Assembly: GCF_900111805.1 (NCBI RefSeq)
Contig: NZ_FOJN01000008.1
Location: 124,001-188,000, forward strand
Length of the DNA: 64,000 nt
Reading direction: 5' to 3'
Source: Rhodococcoides kroppenstedtii
GTDB taxonomy: Bacteria; Actinomycetota; Actinomycetes; Mycobacteriales; Mycobacteriaceae
Of the stretch, positions 49,585 through 60,505 are shown in pieces. The translations under genes were made by a program, and so were the position numbers. The notes beneath the pieces were generated by a model that had not been told where the DNA came from, made no database searches, and was given only the letters and a program-made list of their open reading frames with translations. Numbering within the stretch: the first letter of the stretch is position 1; each line of letters begins with the position of its first letter.

Positions 49585-51981
49585 GTGCGCACGGGTGATC
49601 TGGAGACGACGACCGGACTGACCGACGCGCAGGCCGACGCCCTGCGCGCCGAGGGCAAGTCGAACGACGTCCCGGCCCGCGCGAGTCGGTCGACACTGGA
49701 CATCGTGCGCGGCAACGTCTTCACCCGCATCAACGCGATCCTCACCGTGCTGCTGATCATCGTGTTGTCCACGGGGTCGATCGTCGACGCGATGTTCGGC
49801 CTGCTCATCGTGGCCAACAGCGGGATCGGCATCGTGCAGGAGATCCGCGCGAAGCGCACGCTCGACGCGCTGGCCATCGTCGGCCAGAGCCGCCCGATGG
49901 TGCGCCGCGGCGGCGTCGCGCGCGAGATCGCGCCGAACGAGGTGGTGCTGGGCGACATCGTCGAGCTCGGCCCCGGCGATCAGATCGTGGTCGACGGCGA
50001 GGTGGTCGAGTCCGACTCGCTGGACGTCGACGAATCCTTGCTCACCGGTGAGTCCGACTCGATGGCCAAGACGCCGGGCACGCAGGTCTTCTCCGGTACC
50101 TACGTGGTGGCCGGCAGCGGCGCCTACCGGGTGACGAAGGTGGGCCGGGAGGCCTACGCGGCCAAGCTCGCCGAGGAGGCGGGCAAGTTCACGCTCGTCC
50201 ATTCCGAACTGCGGTCCGGTATCGACCGCATCCTCACCTTCGTCACGTGGGTGATGATCCCGGCCGGCGTCCTCATCGTCTACAACCAGCTGTTCTCCTC
50301 GGGCCAGTCGATCAGGCCGGCGCTGAACGGCATGGTCGCGGCGCTCGTGCCGATGGTGCCCGAGGGGCTGGTGCTGCTGACCTCGCTGGCGTTCGCGGTG
50401 GGTGTCGTGCGACTGGGCAAGCGGCAGTGCCTGGTTCAGGAACTGCCCGCGGTCGAAGGACTGGCGCGCATCGACGTTGTGTGTGCGGACAAGACCGGCA
50501 CGCTCACCGAGAACGCGATGGTGCTGGCGGAACTGCGCCCGGTGGGGGACTCCGACGTGGACACGGTGCGCCGAGCTCTCACCGCCGTGGCCGCCGACGA
50601 TCCCCGCCCCAACGCCAGCGTGCTCGCCGTCGCCGCCGCCCTGTCGGATCCCCCGGCGTGGGAGAAATCGGGCACGGCGCCCTTCTCGTCCGAGAAGAAG
50701 TGGAGCGGCGTGTCGTTCGCCGGCCACGGCCACTGGATTCTCGGCGCCCCCGACATGCTCCTGCCCGTCGACGACGAGACCGCCCGTGCGGCAGCCGACC
50801 TCGCGGCGTCGGGACTACGGGTGCTGGTGTTCGCGGAGTCGGACGTCCCGGTCGACGACGCCGCGGCGCCCGGACGGATCACGCCGCGCGCCCTGGTGGT
50901 GCTCGAGCAGAAGATCCGTCACGACGCCGCGGAGACGTTGGCGTACTTCGCCGGCCAGCACGTGGATCTCAAGATCATCTCCGGTGACAACGCGGCCTCC
51001 GTGGGCGCCGTGGCGAGCGGACTCGACGTCCCGGGTGCGGCGTCCCCCGTCGACGCGCGCACGCTGCCGGCGGCCGGATCGGACGCCCTGGCCGACACCC
51101 TCGACACGCACGCGGTGTTCGGCCGAGTGAAGCCGGAACAGAAGCGGGACATGGTGACCGCGCTGCAGAGCCGCGGCCACACCGTCGCCATGACCGGGGA
51201 CGGCGTCAACGACGTGCTGGCTCTCAAGTCCGCCGACATCGGTGTCGCGATGGGCGCGGGCAGCCCGGCCGCACGGTCCGTCGCGCAGATCGTGTTGCTG
51301 GACAACGCCTTCTCTACCCTGCCGCACGTCGTCGCCGAGGGACGACGGGTCATCGGCAACATCGAGCGCGTCTCGACGCTGTTCCTCACCAAGACCGTGT
51401 ACTCGGTCCTGCTGGCGATCCTGGTCGGGGCGTCGGGAGTGCTCTCCCAGGTCGCGGCGATCGAACCGCTGCCGTACCCGTTCCTGCCGCGCCACGTCAC
51501 GATCGCGGCGTGGTTCACCATCGGCATCCCGGCTTTCCTGCTGTCCCTGGCGCCCAACAACGAGCGTGCGCGATCCGGGTTCGTCGGACGCGTTCTGCGC
51601 AAGGCGGTTCCGGCCGGCGTGGTGGTAGGCGCGGCGACGTTCACCACCTACCTGGCGACGTACGAGGGGCCGAACGCATCGACGGACCAAGTGGTGCAGT
51701 CGAGCACGTCGGCCCTCATCACCCTGATCGTCGTGGCGATGTGGGTGCTGATGACGGTGGCCCGGCCGCTCGAATGGTGGAAGGTGATCCTGCTGGTGGG
51801 ATCGGTGCTCGGCTACGTCGTGCTGTTCACCGTTCCGGTGCTCGGCCGGTTCTTCCAACTGGATCCGACCAACCTGCCCTACACGGGGATCGCCTTCGCC
51901 TCGGCGGCCGTGGGCATCGTGGTGCTCGAGGTGATCAGGCTGGTGATCAGGCCTCGAGCTCGACACCGACCTCGAGAGTGA
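49585..51981 (+). CDS. ctpE: CtpE-like P-type cation ATPase
   Basis: 798 residues. Actuator TGESD in [17 protein letters not shown], phosphorylation site [13 protein letters not shown], hinge [20 protein letters not shown], and ten or so helices, with [20 protein letters not shown] in place of a CPx motif. Hence this is not a copper-type pump. It matches the actinobacterial CtpE group, where the mycobacterial member supports calcium uptake and cell-surface integrity. GTG 49585 is divergent from copB, but 96 bases separate it from the copper box, so co-regulation is uncertain. Confidence 0.85.
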   Translation: MRTGDLETTTGLTDAQADALRAEGKSNDVPARASRSTLDIVRGNVFTRINAILTVLLIIVLSTGSIVDAMFGLLIVANSGIGIVQEIRAKRTLDALAIVGQSRPMVRRGGVAREIAPNEVVLGDIVELGPGDQIVVDGEVVESDSLDVDESLLTGESDSMAKTPGTQVFSGTYVVAGSGAYRVTKVGREAYAAKLAEEAGKFTLVHSELRSGIDRILTFVTWVMIPAGVLIVYNQLFSSGQSIRPALNGMVAALVPMVPEGLVLLTSLAFAVGVVRLGKRQCLVQELPAVEGLARIDVVCADKTGTLTENAMVLAELRPVGDSDVDTVRRALTAVAADDPRPNASVLAVAAALSDPPAWEKSGTAPFSSEKKWSGVSFAGHGHWILGAPDMLLPVDDETARAAADLAASGLRVLVFAESDVPVDDAAAPGRITPRALVVLEQKIRHDAAETLAYFAGQHVDLKIISGDNAASVGAVASGLDVPGAASPVDARTLPAAGSDALADTLDTHAVFGRVKPEQKRDMVTALQSRGHTVAMTGDGVNDVLALKSADIGVAMGAGSPAARSVAQIVLLDNAFSTLPHVVAEGRRVIGNIERVSTLFLTKTVYSVLLAILVGASGVLSQVAAIEPLPYPFLPRHVTIAAWFTIGIPAFLLSLAPNNERARSGFVGRVLRKAVPAGVVVGAATFTTYLATYEGPNASTDQVVQSSTSALITLIVVAMWVLMTVARPLEWWKVILLVGSVLGYVVLFTVPVLGRFFQLDPTNLPYTGIAFASAAVGIVVLEVIRLVIRPRARHRPRE

Positions 51982-52078
51982 CTCGGAAGTGCGCGACGGC
52001 CGTGCGGATGGCGTCGTCGACGCCCTCGGTGGACGTGCCGACGATCTCGGTGACGCGATGGACGAGGGTTCGGCGCAC
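51947..52078 (-). CDS. Miniature dodecin-like frame (central part deleted)
   Basis: 43 residues from GTG 52078. [20 protein letters not shown] is a clear dodecin N-terminus (first strand and helix), and [14 protein letters not shown] a clear dodecin C-terminus (last strand). Normal dodecins have about 68 residues; here about 27 between AVA and HFRV are missing in frame, including the flavin-stacking Trp strand. It overlaps the 3' end of the ctpE-like gene by 35 bases on the opposite strand. It is either an internally deleted pseudogene or a reduced protein. The flavin-storage role would be lost. Confidence 0.55.
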   Translation of the reverse strand: MRRTLVHRVTEIVGTSTEGVDDAIRTAVAHFRVTLEVGVELEA

Positions 52079-52093
52079 CCGGCGCGACAGTCG

Positions 52094-52696
52094 TCAGTCC
52101 ACCAACAGGCCGTGTGCCTGCGCGTAGGACAGCGCCTGCGCCGGGTCGACCGTGGCGCCGGCGATCTCGGCGCCGGTCCACAGGCTCGGATCGACGACGG
52201 CGCCGCGCAGATCCGCGCCGACGAGCCGGATTCCGGTGGTGCGGGCCCCGCCCAGGTCGGCGCCGCGCAGCGTTGCGCCGCGCAGATCCGTCCGCGCCAG
52301 ATCGGCATCGCGGAACCGACACCCGTCGAGGGTGCTGTCCCGCAGATCGACGCCGGCCAGCGATGCGAGCGTGAAATCGACGGCCTCGAACCTCGCGGGC
52401 CGCAGGCTCGCCTCGCTCAGCGACGACCCCAGCAGGCTGACGCCGCGGAATTCCGCGTGCCAGAGCCGGGCGCGCCGGAACTCGCAGTTGCGGAACGCCG
52501 ACCCGGCATGGACGGACTCGGAGAGCAAGGCGCCGGTGAAATCGCAGCCGTCGAACACGACCGCCTCGGTGATCAGCCCGGTCAGGTCCGCATCGACGAA
52601 GGAACACGACGTGAAGGTGCGACCACGCCACTGCGTTCCCGGGTCGACGCCGTGGAATTGCTCGCCGTCGACGACGGTGCTGTCGTCGCCGGTCAC
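52094..52696 (-). CDS. Pentapeptide-repeat protein
   Basis: 200 residues made largely of A(D/N)LxG-type five-residue repeats: ADLTGLI, CDFTGALL, CEFRRARL, VDLRDSTLDGCRFRDADLAR, TDLRGATLRGADLGGA and ADLRGAVVD. These form a right-handed quadrilateral beta-helix. Similar proteins (MfpA/Qnr) mimic DNA and protect gyrase from quinolones, but most have unknown roles. Sequence alone does not assign this one. ATG 52696 overlaps the stop of the HadA-like gene, so the two are co-translated. Confidence 0.88.
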   Translation of the reverse strand: MTGDDSTVVDGEQFHGVDPGTQWRGRTFTSCSFVDADLTGLITEAVVFDGCDFTGALLSESVHAGSAFRNCEFRRARLWHAEFRGVSLLGSSLSEASLRPARFEAVDFTLASLAGVDLRDSTLDGCRFRDADLARTDLRGATLRGADLGGARTTGIRLVGADLRGAVVDPSLWTGAEIAGATVDPAQALSYAQAHGLLVD

Positions 52697-53247
52697 GTCC
52701 TGCTCGGAACCGGCCTCGCGGTCGGACCCACTCGGGGCACACCCGCGGGCAGCACGGCATCGACCAGGGCCACCGCCGCGGGATCGACCTCGGCGTCGGT
52801 CTTGGTGATGAACGTCGTGGTGCTGGTGACGACGTCCTCGCCGTCGGCGGTGACGTGGTTCTCCACCACCATGATGTCGGCGCCGGCCGCCTGACGGATC
52901 GACTGCAACGTCAGTGCCGACACCAGCCGATCACCCGGTACCGGCGGGCGGTGGATGACGAACTTCTGCTCCGTCTGCAGCACCGCGGTGATCTCGTACT
53001 CGACCAGAATGTAGGAGAACAGGTAGTCCAACGCGACGGAGCCGACGACGCTGACGAAGGTGGCCGGCGCCACGAGGCCTCCGTAGCCGAGCTCGGCGGC
53101 GGCGTCCTCCCGGTGGTGCGCCGGGTGATCGTTCTGCAGCGCTCGGCTGAGTTCGCGGATCTTCTCGCGGCCGACCTCGTAGTAGTCGGGCATCACGTAG
53201 ACCTGGCCGACCAGCTGGAGCGTGCGGTCGAAACGCTGATCGTTCAC
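52693..53247 (-). CDS. HadA/MaoC-like hot-dog dehydratase subunit
   Basis: 184 residues from GTG 53247. The N-terminal FAS1-type dehydratase form: VMPDYYEVGREKIRELSRAL, ELGYGGLVAPATFVSVVG, then FVIHRPPVPGDRLVSALTLQ. This is the HadA/HadC type (non-catalytic or structural hot-dog subunit) of the mycolic-acid-type (3R)-hydroxyacyl dehydratase. The catalytic HadB partner is not next to it. The following gene is a pentapeptide protein with a four-base overlap. It may act alone as a stand-alone MaoC-like protein or pair with a HadB encoded elsewhere. Confidence 0.82.
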   Translation of the reverse strand: MNDQRFDRTLQLVGQVYVMPDYYEVGREKIRELSRALQNDHPAHHREDAAAELGYGGLVAPATFVSVVGSVALDYLFSYILVEYEITAVLQTEQKFVIHRPPVPGDRLVSALTLQSIRQAAGADIMVVENHVTADGEDVVTSTTTFITKTDAEVDPAAVALVDAVLPAGVPRVGPTARPVPSRT

Positions 53248-53292
53248 AGGGGACCTTTCGCGGGACTGTGAGACGAGCCTATCGAGCCCGTC

Positions 53293-53338
53293 TGTCACTG
53301 TCCCGCCCCCCGCCCTGTCACTCTCCCACCCCCCGCCC
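53293..53338. repeat. Two tandem copies of a 23-bp C-rich unit
   Basis: TGTCACTGTCCCGCCCCCCG plus CCC, followed directly by a copy with two changes. The second copy supplies the stop codon and last codons of the catalase-like gene, and the first lies just beyond it. This suggests a recent slippage duplication at the gene end. Confidence 0.7.
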
Positions 53339-53995
53339 GAGTCTGCTGTCCCGGTACGCCCGCACCCGCAGCTCGCGCAGCCACTCCGGGCTCGGCCGCA
53401 CCGCTCGCGGGGTGTTGACGATCGGGTCGAACGACGGATCCACCCCGTCCTCCTTCTCGGCACGATCGAGGATCACCTCGGCCAGCGGCTCCCGCGGCCC
53501 CGTCCCCGCCGCCTGCTCGAGCACCACCGTGATCGGCCCCGTCGCCAGTCCCGCTGCCGCCTCCGCCGGGTCGAGTGTGTCCGGCCCGCCCGCGAACCGT
53601 GCCGACACCCACCAGTGCCGCCCCCCATGCGCCAGCGGCATGAGCGAGGAGAACGACGCCGACGCGAACGACGCCGCCGGCAAGGGCAGACTGCGCGTGA
53701 CGACGTCCCGGCCGGCCCCGGCGAGCAGGACGTCCCAGGACCCGGTGTCCGATCCGGCCGCCGGAATCCGCATCGCGAACCCCGGCACGTCGGGAATCGG
53801 CGACGGCAACCCGATCGCCCGCGACAGCCGGACCAGCACGTCGTCGTCCTCGAGGGGAAGGCCGCGGCCGACCGGCGCGGTCCGGACGAGCCGGCCGTGC
53901 AGGACCGCGCCGTCCGGGTGGAACAGCTTGGCGCGACGGAGCGCCGAGCCGACACCGAACGGAATCGCGAGTAGACGAGCCGGGAGGGAGGTCAC
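53318..53995 (-). CDS. Catalase-fold-like protein, uncharacterised
   Basis: 225 residues from GTG 53995. KLFHPDGAVLHGRLVRT, then VLVRLSRAIGLPSPIPDVPG and FAMRIP, follow the order of the catalase beta-barrel entry (FHxxGxxxxG ... RFS ... DxRGFAxKF). The distal His and proximal Tyr of true catalases are not evident, and the length is less than half, so enzyme activity is doubtful. Similar short proteins occur in actinobacteria without known function. The last codons lie within a 23-bp tandem repeat. It appears to stand alone. Confidence 0.5.
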   Translation of the reverse strand: MTSLPARLLAIPFGVGSALRRAKLFHPDGAVLHGRLVRTAPVGRGLPLEDDDVLVRLSRAIGLPSPIPDVPGFAMRIPAAGSDTGSWDVLLAGAGRDVVTRSLPLPAASFASASFSSLMPLAHGGRHWWVSARFAGGPDTLDPAEAAAGLATGPITVVLEQAAGTGPREPLAEVILDRAEKEDGVDPSFDPIVNTPRAVRPSPEWLRELRVRAYRDSRLGRGVGE

Positions 53996-54043
53996 GACGA
54001 CCGAGTTCCCGGCCCGGCCGAACGGAAACGACCGGCCGAGGAA

Positions 54044-54538
54044 TCAGCCGGCGTACGCCGCCTCGAGGTCGGCGACGACGATCTTGCGCATCTGCAGCAT
54101 CGCCTGCACGACGCGGCCGGACTTCTCCGGATCGGGGTCGCTCATCAGTTCCATCAGCCGGGTCGGCACGATCTGCCAGGACAGACCGAAACGGTCCTTG
54201 CACCACGCGCACTGCGACTCGGCACCGCCGTCGGCCGTGAGGGCATCCCAGTAGCGGTCCACCTCGTCCTGATCGGCGCAGCTCACCGCCAGCGAGACGG
54301 CCTCGGTGAACTGGAAGTGCGGTCCGCCGTTGAGCCCGGTGAACCGCTGGCCGAACAACTCGAAGTCGACGGTCATGGCGCTCCCGGCCTTTCCGGGCCC
54401 GCCCTCGCCGTACCGGCTGACGTTCAGGATCGACCCGCCGAACAGATCGACGTAGAAGCGGGCGGCCTCCTCGGCCTGGTCGTCGAACCACAAAGTGGGA
54501 ACGATCTTCTGGGCGGTGGTGGAGTCGATCGTGGGCAC
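54044..54538 (-). CDS. PhnB-like VOC-superfamily protein
   Basis: 164 residues. KIVPTLWFDDQAEEAARFYV at the start, GSAMTVDFELFGQRFTGLNG with the family's LNGGP, and a second half DRYWDALTADGGAESQCAWC, then KDRFGLSWQIVP. This is the 3-demethylubiquinone-9 3-methyltransferase-like/PhnB group of glyoxalase-fold proteins. The function of most members is unknown and the methyltransferase name is historic. It is monocistronic, with GTG 54538 as start. Confidence 0.85.
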   Translation of the reverse strand: MPTIDSTTAQKIVPTLWFDDQAEEAARFYVDLFGGSILNVSRYGEGGPGKAGSAMTVDFELFGQRFTGLNGGPHFQFTEAVSLAVSCADQDEVDRYWDALTADGGAESQCAWCKDRFGLSWQIVPTRLMELMSDPDPEKSGRVVQAMLQMRKIVVADLEAAYAG

Positions 54539-54619
54539 AGCGGGCTCCTGTCTCGGCCGGGGCCAGGACGCCCCGCAGCGGTGAGTATCACCGGTGTCGA
54601 CCGGAGTGGAGACGGAAAG

Positions 54620-55211
54620 TCATCGCGTGACGGCGCGGGTGAGCAGGTCGGCGAGTTCTCGATAGGCGGTGGCGTCGTCCAAGCCGGTACGACGGGCGAG
54701 GGCGCGGGTCTGAATGGACACCATCACCGACGCGGCGACGTCGGCGACGAAGGTCGCGTGGACGTCGCGGACGTCCCCGGCCCGCGCGCCGTCGTCGACG
54801 ATGGCGGCGGACGCGGTCGGCGGCCGCCGCGGTATTGCGCTCGTAGACCGAGCGGGTGGGCTCGAACGCCGCGAGATCGCTCACGAAGGACTCCGAGGCC
54901 GGCGCGAGGGCCTCGCCGACGGCGCCGAGGTAGGCGGCCAGGCGCCGAGCCGTCACGCGCTCACCGCCGGCGTCGGACGCGGCGCGATCCGCCGCGTCGA
55001 CCGCGTCGGTGGCGGCGCGGAAGAAGTGCCGGACCGCGGCGACGACCAACTCGTCCTTGCTGGGCGCCAGCGTGTAGAGCGTGGACTTGGAGCAGTGCAG
55101 CCGCCCGGCGATCTCGTCGAGGGTGAAGTGCGCGAACCCGTCCGCGAGGAAGAGGGCGACGACGGCGTCGAACAGCTCGGCCCGCCGGGCGGTCGCATGA
55201 GCGCTGGTCAC
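54620..55211 (-). pseudogene. TetR-family regulator with a frameshift
   Basis: From GTG 55211 the HTH is intact (FLADGFAHFTLDEIAGRLHC, SKSTLYTLAPSKDE) and coding continues to ERNTAAAADRV. Around 54803-54812 (a GGCGGCGG-like run) one extra base shifts the frame. The expected C-terminus IVDDGARAGDVRDVHATFVA, then a helix and YRELADLLTRAVTR, follows in the next frame and stops at 54620. Either the gene is inactivated or the base run was misread. It diverges from the acyl-CoA dehydrogenase gene, with three CAGTACTG sites between them, so it was that gene's repressor. Confidence 0.75.
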
Positions 55212-55240
55212 GGACGCCGATGGTACTGGAGCGCGCTCTG

Positions 55241-55280
55241 CAGTACTGTCGGCAGTACTGAGGCGAGCGCGTCAGTACTG
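55241..55280. promoter_or_regulatory. Three CAGTACTG palindromes before the acyl-CoA dehydrogenase gene
   Basis: The perfect 8-bp palindrome CAGTACTG occurs at 55241-55248, 55253-55260 and 55273-55280, with centres 12 and 20 bp apart. A further GGTACTGG half-copy lies at 55222. All are within the tetR-dehydrogenase gap. This is a compact operator array for the adjacent, now frameshifted, TetR. Confidence 0.7.
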
Positions 55281-55321
55281 CTCGCACTGATCAGCCCCGC
55301 ATCGCCCTGAAAGGACCGACC

Positions 55322-56461
55322 ATGGCCGTCGACCGCCTGCTGCCCACCGACGAGGCGCGTGAGCTGATCCAGCTGACCCGCGACATCGCGGACAAGGCGC
55401 TGGATCCGATCGTCGACGAGCACGAGAAGGCCGAGACCTATCCCGACGGGCTTTTCGCGACCCTCGGCGAGGCCGGGCTGCTGTCCCTGCCGTACCCGGA
55501 GGAGTGGGGTGGCGGCGGGCAGCCGTACGAGGTCTACCTGCAGGTGCTCGAGGAACTCGCCGCTCGGTGGGCCGCGGTGGCCGTCGCGGTGAGCGTGCAC
55601 GGACTGTCCTGCCACCCTCTGTTCACCTTCGGCACCGACGAGCAGAAGCAGCGGTGGCTGCCGGAGATGCTGGGCGGCAGCACGATCGGGGCGTACAGCC
55701 TGTCCGAGCCCCAGGCCGGCAGTGACGCCGCCGCGCTCGCCTGCAAGGCCGTGTCCGGACCGGACGGGTACACGATCACCGGGTCCAAGGCGTGGATCAC
55801 GCACGGCGGCATCGCCGACTTCTACACCCTCTTCGCCCGGACCGGGGAGGGGTCGAAGGGCATTTCCTGTTTCCTCGTGCCGGGGGACACGCCGGGTCTG
55901 AGTTTCGGTGCGCCCGAGGAGAAGATGGGCCTGCACGCCGTCCCCACCGCGGCGGCCCACTACGACGGCGCCCGGGTGGATCGCGACCGGCTGGTCGGGT
56001 CGGAGGGGCAGGGCCTGGCCATCGCCTTCAGTGCTCTCGACGCCGGCCGCCTGGGCATCGCCGCCGTCGCGGTCGGCATCGCGCAGGCCGCCCTCGACGA
56101 CGCGGTGCGGTACGCCACCGAGCGAGAGACGTTCGGCCGCAGAATCATCGACCACCAGGGCCTGGGCTTCGTGCTCGCCGACATGGCGGCGGCGGTCGAC
56201 TCCGCCCGCGCGACGTACCTCGACGCCGCGCGGCGCCGCGACGCGGGCCTGCCGTACTCCCGTCAGGCGTCCGTCGCCAAGCTGGTGGCGACCGACGCCG
56301 CCATGAAGGTCACCACCGACGCGGTCCAGGTGCACGGTGGCTACGGCTACACCCGCGATTTCCGGGTCGAGCGGTACATGCGGGAAGCGAAGATCACCCA
56401 GATCTTCGAGGGCACGAATCAGATCCAGCGGCTGGTCATCTCGCGGTCCCTCGCGACGTAG
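55322..56461 (+). CDS. Short-chain-type acyl-CoA dehydrogenase
   Basis: 379 residues, the classic length. ITGSKAWITHGGIADFYTLF, SLSEPQAGSDAAALACKAV, ERETFGRRIIDHQGLGFVLA, the QVHGGYGYTRDFRVERYMRE stretch, and IFEGTNQIQRLVISR carrying the catalytic-base Glu at the position used by butyryl-CoA and related dehydrogenases. It oxidises an acyl-CoA to the enoyl-CoA in beta-oxidation with FAD. ATG 55322 follows the CAGTACTG array and an AAAGGA site. If the neighbouring TetR is truly broken, this gene would be derepressed. Confidence 0.93.
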   Translation: MAVDRLLPTDEARELIQLTRDIADKALDPIVDEHEKAETYPDGLFATLGEAGLLSLPYPEEWGGGGQPYEVYLQVLEELAARWAAVAVAVSVHGLSCHPLFTFGTDEQKQRWLPEMLGGSTIGAYSLSEPQAGSDAAALACKAVSGPDGYTITGSKAWITHGGIADFYTLFARTGEGSKGISCFLVPGDTPGLSFGAPEEKMGLHAVPTAAAHYDGARVDRDRLVGSEGQGLAIAFSALDAGRLGIAAVAVGIAQAALDDAVRYATERETFGRRIIDHQGLGFVLADMAAAVDSARATYLDAARRRDAGLPYSRQASVAKLVATDAAMKVTTDAVQVHGGYGYTRDFRVERYMREAKITQIFEGTNQIQRLVISRSLAT

Positions 56462-56485
56462 GGCCGGACCGTAGGCTCGTCGGTC

Positions 56486-57118
56486 ATGGGCACACCGACG
56501 TTCGGCGGCATCCCCGAGGCGGCTCTGGACTTCTACGAGGACCTCGAGGCGGACAACAGCAAGACGTTCTGGGCCGAGCACAAGCACGTCTACGACGAGG
56601 CGGTGCGGGCACCCGTGGCCGCGCTCGCGGAGGCGCTCGCGGAGTTCGGTCCCGCCAAGATCTTCCGGCCGCACCGCGACGTCCGTTTCTCGAAGGACAA
56701 GACGCCGTACAAGACCCACCAGGGCGCCTTCGCGGCGGTCGGTCCGTCGGCCGGGTGGTACGTGCAGGTCGACGCGTCGGGACTCATGGTGGCCGGCGGC
56801 TTCTACGCGGCGACGCCCGAGTCGATCGCGCAGTACCGAGCGACGGTCGACGACGACGTCCGCGGCGCGGAACTGGTGCGCATCGTGACCGACCTCGAAC
56901 GCGCCGGCTACGAGCGGGGCGGGGATCGGCTCAAGACGTCGCCCCGCGGTGTCGCGCCGACGCACCCACGGATCGACCTGCTCCGTCACCGCACGCTGAC
57001 CGTGAGTCGGCAGTTCGGGTGTCCGCCCTGGCTGTCCACGCCGGCCTGCGCCGAGCACGTGGCGGCTGCGTGGCGCGAGATGGCGCCGCTGGTGGAGTGG
57101 TGCCGTCAGGTCCTGTAA
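56486..57118 (+). CDS. DUF2461 protein
   Basis: 210 residues. FGGIPEAALDFYEDLEADNS, KTFWAEHKHVYDEAVRAPV, then RFSKDKTPYKTHQGAF and SRQFGCPPWLSTPACAEHVA are conserved across DUF2461, a widely found family of unknown function. The KDKTPYKT segment is its most conserved part. It starts 24 bases after the acyl-CoA dehydrogenase stop and may be co-transcribed with it. Its 3' end overlaps that of the convergent regulator gene by 13 bases. Confidence 0.9.
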   Translation: MGTPTFGGIPEAALDFYEDLEADNSKTFWAEHKHVYDEAVRAPVAALAEALAEFGPAKIFRPHRDVRFSKDKTPYKTHQGAFAAVGPSAGWYVQVDASGLMVAGGFYAATPESIAQYRATVDDDVRGAELVRIVTDLERAGYERGGDRLKTSPRGVAPTHPRIDLLRHRTLTVSRQFGCPPWLSTPACAEHVAAAWREMAPLVEWCRQVL

Positions 57119-58728
57119 TCACCCAGCGCCAGCTGAATGCCGGTGAGCAGGCGGGTGTCCGGATCGGTCAGGTCGAGTCCGCTCAGCGCATGCGCGCGAC
57201 GGAGCCGGTACCGCAACGTGTTCGGATGGACGTGGACCGCCGCCGCGGCGCGGCGCACGTCGTCGGGATTCCGGAGGTACGCCGCGACGCTCGCGCACAG
57301 TTCCGACGACGTCCGACGGTCGTAGTCGACCAGCACGTCCAACCGAGGGTCGCGCAGCGTCGGGTGCGCGGCGACCACCCGCGCGATCTCGGCCAGCAGC
57401 ACGGGGGTACGCGACGACGCGAGCGTGGTGACGCGGGCGACCGGATCGGCGCCGCCGCTCGTGCCGTCGAGCACCCGGTCCACCTCGCCGCGGGCCGCCG
57501 CGACCTCCGCCAGCCCGTCCACGGGCACGGCGACCGCGGCGCGGAGTCGCACCGGTGATCGCGCGTCCAGTCGCTCCAACACGCGCCCCGTCCATGCGGT
57601 GACGGTCTCGGCGGTGCTCTCGGCGGTGTGCATGCGGGGGAGCAGGACGTAGATGCGGTCGGCCGACGCCGTCACCAACGAGGACCGGTGGAAGGCGCTG
57701 GCGTGCAGGCGAACGGACGACGCGAGCCGGGCGATGCCCGCGGTCTCGGCGGCGGCGCCGGGCCCTGTCGACGTCAGCCCGATCACCGCGGCGGGTCCGC
57801 CGTCGGGCAGCGAGAGTGCGGCGGCCAGCGACGGTACGTCCACGCCGCCGCCGCGCAGGCCCAGCAGGCGGTGGATCTGCATCGCCTCGGTGGTCGGGGC
57901 AGCACGTCGACGAGCGATGAGGCGTGCGGCGACCGCCGCCGCACCCCGCACCGCCGGACCGGCGTCGTCGGTCAACGGTCGGCGTCCCTCCTGCACCCAC
58001 AGGGTGCCCACCAGGGTCGCGCCCGTCGTGCCCGGTTCCGTTCCGCCGGAACGTATTCCGGCGACCAGTCGTCGCTCGATCCCGAGGTCGGGGTGGCTAG
58101 GCACGTCGACCACGTCGTCGGACCGGCGGACCGCGTCGTACACACCCCACGATTCGAGTCGACGGAGGTACTCCGCCGGGCCCTCTCGGCCGAGAATGGA
58201 CAGCCGCCGCAGCTCGTCGGCCTGATCGTCGGTCGCGGAGTACGCGAGCACGTGGGCGTGCTCGTCCTCGATGCTGACCAACCCGTGCGTGTGGGCGGCG
58301 ACGGTGCGCGCCAACTCGTACAGGTCGGTGTCGGCTCCGGAGGCCATAGTGCGGGCATCCTCGGACCGGTCGTCGGGGGCGTGGTCGAGCAGACCTCGGA
58401 TCATCGCCAGCACGCGGTCCCAGCGTGAGCCCGGGTGCACCGCGAGCAGGGCGGTGCCGGCATCCCGCGCGGCCTGCTCGAGCGTTGGCGACACGGCCTT
58501 GGTGAGGACGGCGACGGGGGCGGGGCGTACGCGGGCCAGCCAGGCGCCGGCGTCGTCCGCGGCAACGCCGGCCAGGAGGTGGAGGTCGGCGGCGGCGGCA
58601 TCTCCGGCGAGATCATCGGCGTCCGCCAGGGTCACGACGGCGATCCGGGCGTGCCGATGCGGCGACGGGACGACGACGTCCGCGAAGACGTGCACCGTCC
58701 GCAGGAGTTCGTCGAGGGTCACGGCCAT
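57106..58728 (-). CDS. PucR-family activator of proline catabolism (PruC-like)
   Basis: 540 residues from ATG 58728; a TTG further upstream is less likely. An N-terminal PucR-type ligand domain (DELLRTVHVFADVVVPSP) comes first, then a GAF-like middle (YELARTVAAHTHGLVSIEDE). A C-terminal HTH_30 (ELCASVAAYLRNPDDVRRAA, then HVHPNTLRYRLRRAHALSGL) completes it. It diverges from the proline catabolic genes pruA-pruB with a 136-base gap. In mycobacteria such a regulator (PruC) switches on these genes with proline, so the same role is likely here. Confidence 0.87.
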   Translation of the reverse strand: MAVTLDELLRTVHVFADVVVPSPHRHARIAVVTLADADDLAGDAAAADLHLLAGVAADDAGAWLARVRPAPVAVLTKAVSPTLEQAARDAGTALLAVHPGSRWDRVLAMIRGLLDHAPDDRSEDARTMASGADTDLYELARTVAAHTHGLVSIEDEHAHVLAYSATDDQADELRRLSILGREGPAEYLRRLESWGVYDAVRRSDDVVDVPSHPDLGIERRLVAGIRSGGTEPGTTGATLVGTLWVQEGRRPLTDDAGPAVRGAAAVAARLIARRRAAPTTEAMQIHRLLGLRGGGVDVPSLAAALSLPDGGPAAVIGLTSTGPGAAAETAGIARLASSVRLHASAFHRSSLVTASADRIYVLLPRMHTAESTAETVTAWTGRVLERLDARSPVRLRAAVAVPVDGLAEVAAARGEVDRVLDGTSGGADPVARVTTLASSRTPVLLAEIARVVAAHPTLRDPRLDVLVDYDRRTSSELCASVAAYLRNPDDVRRAAAAVHVHPNTLRYRLRRAHALSGLDLTDPDTRLLTGIQLALGDYRT

Positions 58729-58753
58729 GGATCGACGGTACTCGTCGACATCC

Positions 58754-58765
58754 GTCCGATCGGAC
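58754..58765. promoter_or_regulatory. Palindrome between the PucR-type regulator and pruA
   Basis: GTCCGA-TCGGAC is a perfect 12-bp palindrome in the divergent gap. TCGGCCGA at 58794-58801 is a second, shorter one with the same CGG/CCG content. Either could be the regulator's binding site. No PucR consensus is known to me that would decide it. Confidence 0.4.
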
Positions 58766-58864
58766 AAGTCATCGGCGTGAAGTTCGTTCTATCGGCCGAA
58801 TACGGCGGTGGTTGGTCTGCGATGAAGTGGAACGCGTCATACCCCCGAGCCCTGGAGGCCCACC

Positions 58865-60504
<1,640 letters not shown>

Positions 60505-60505
<1 letters not shown>

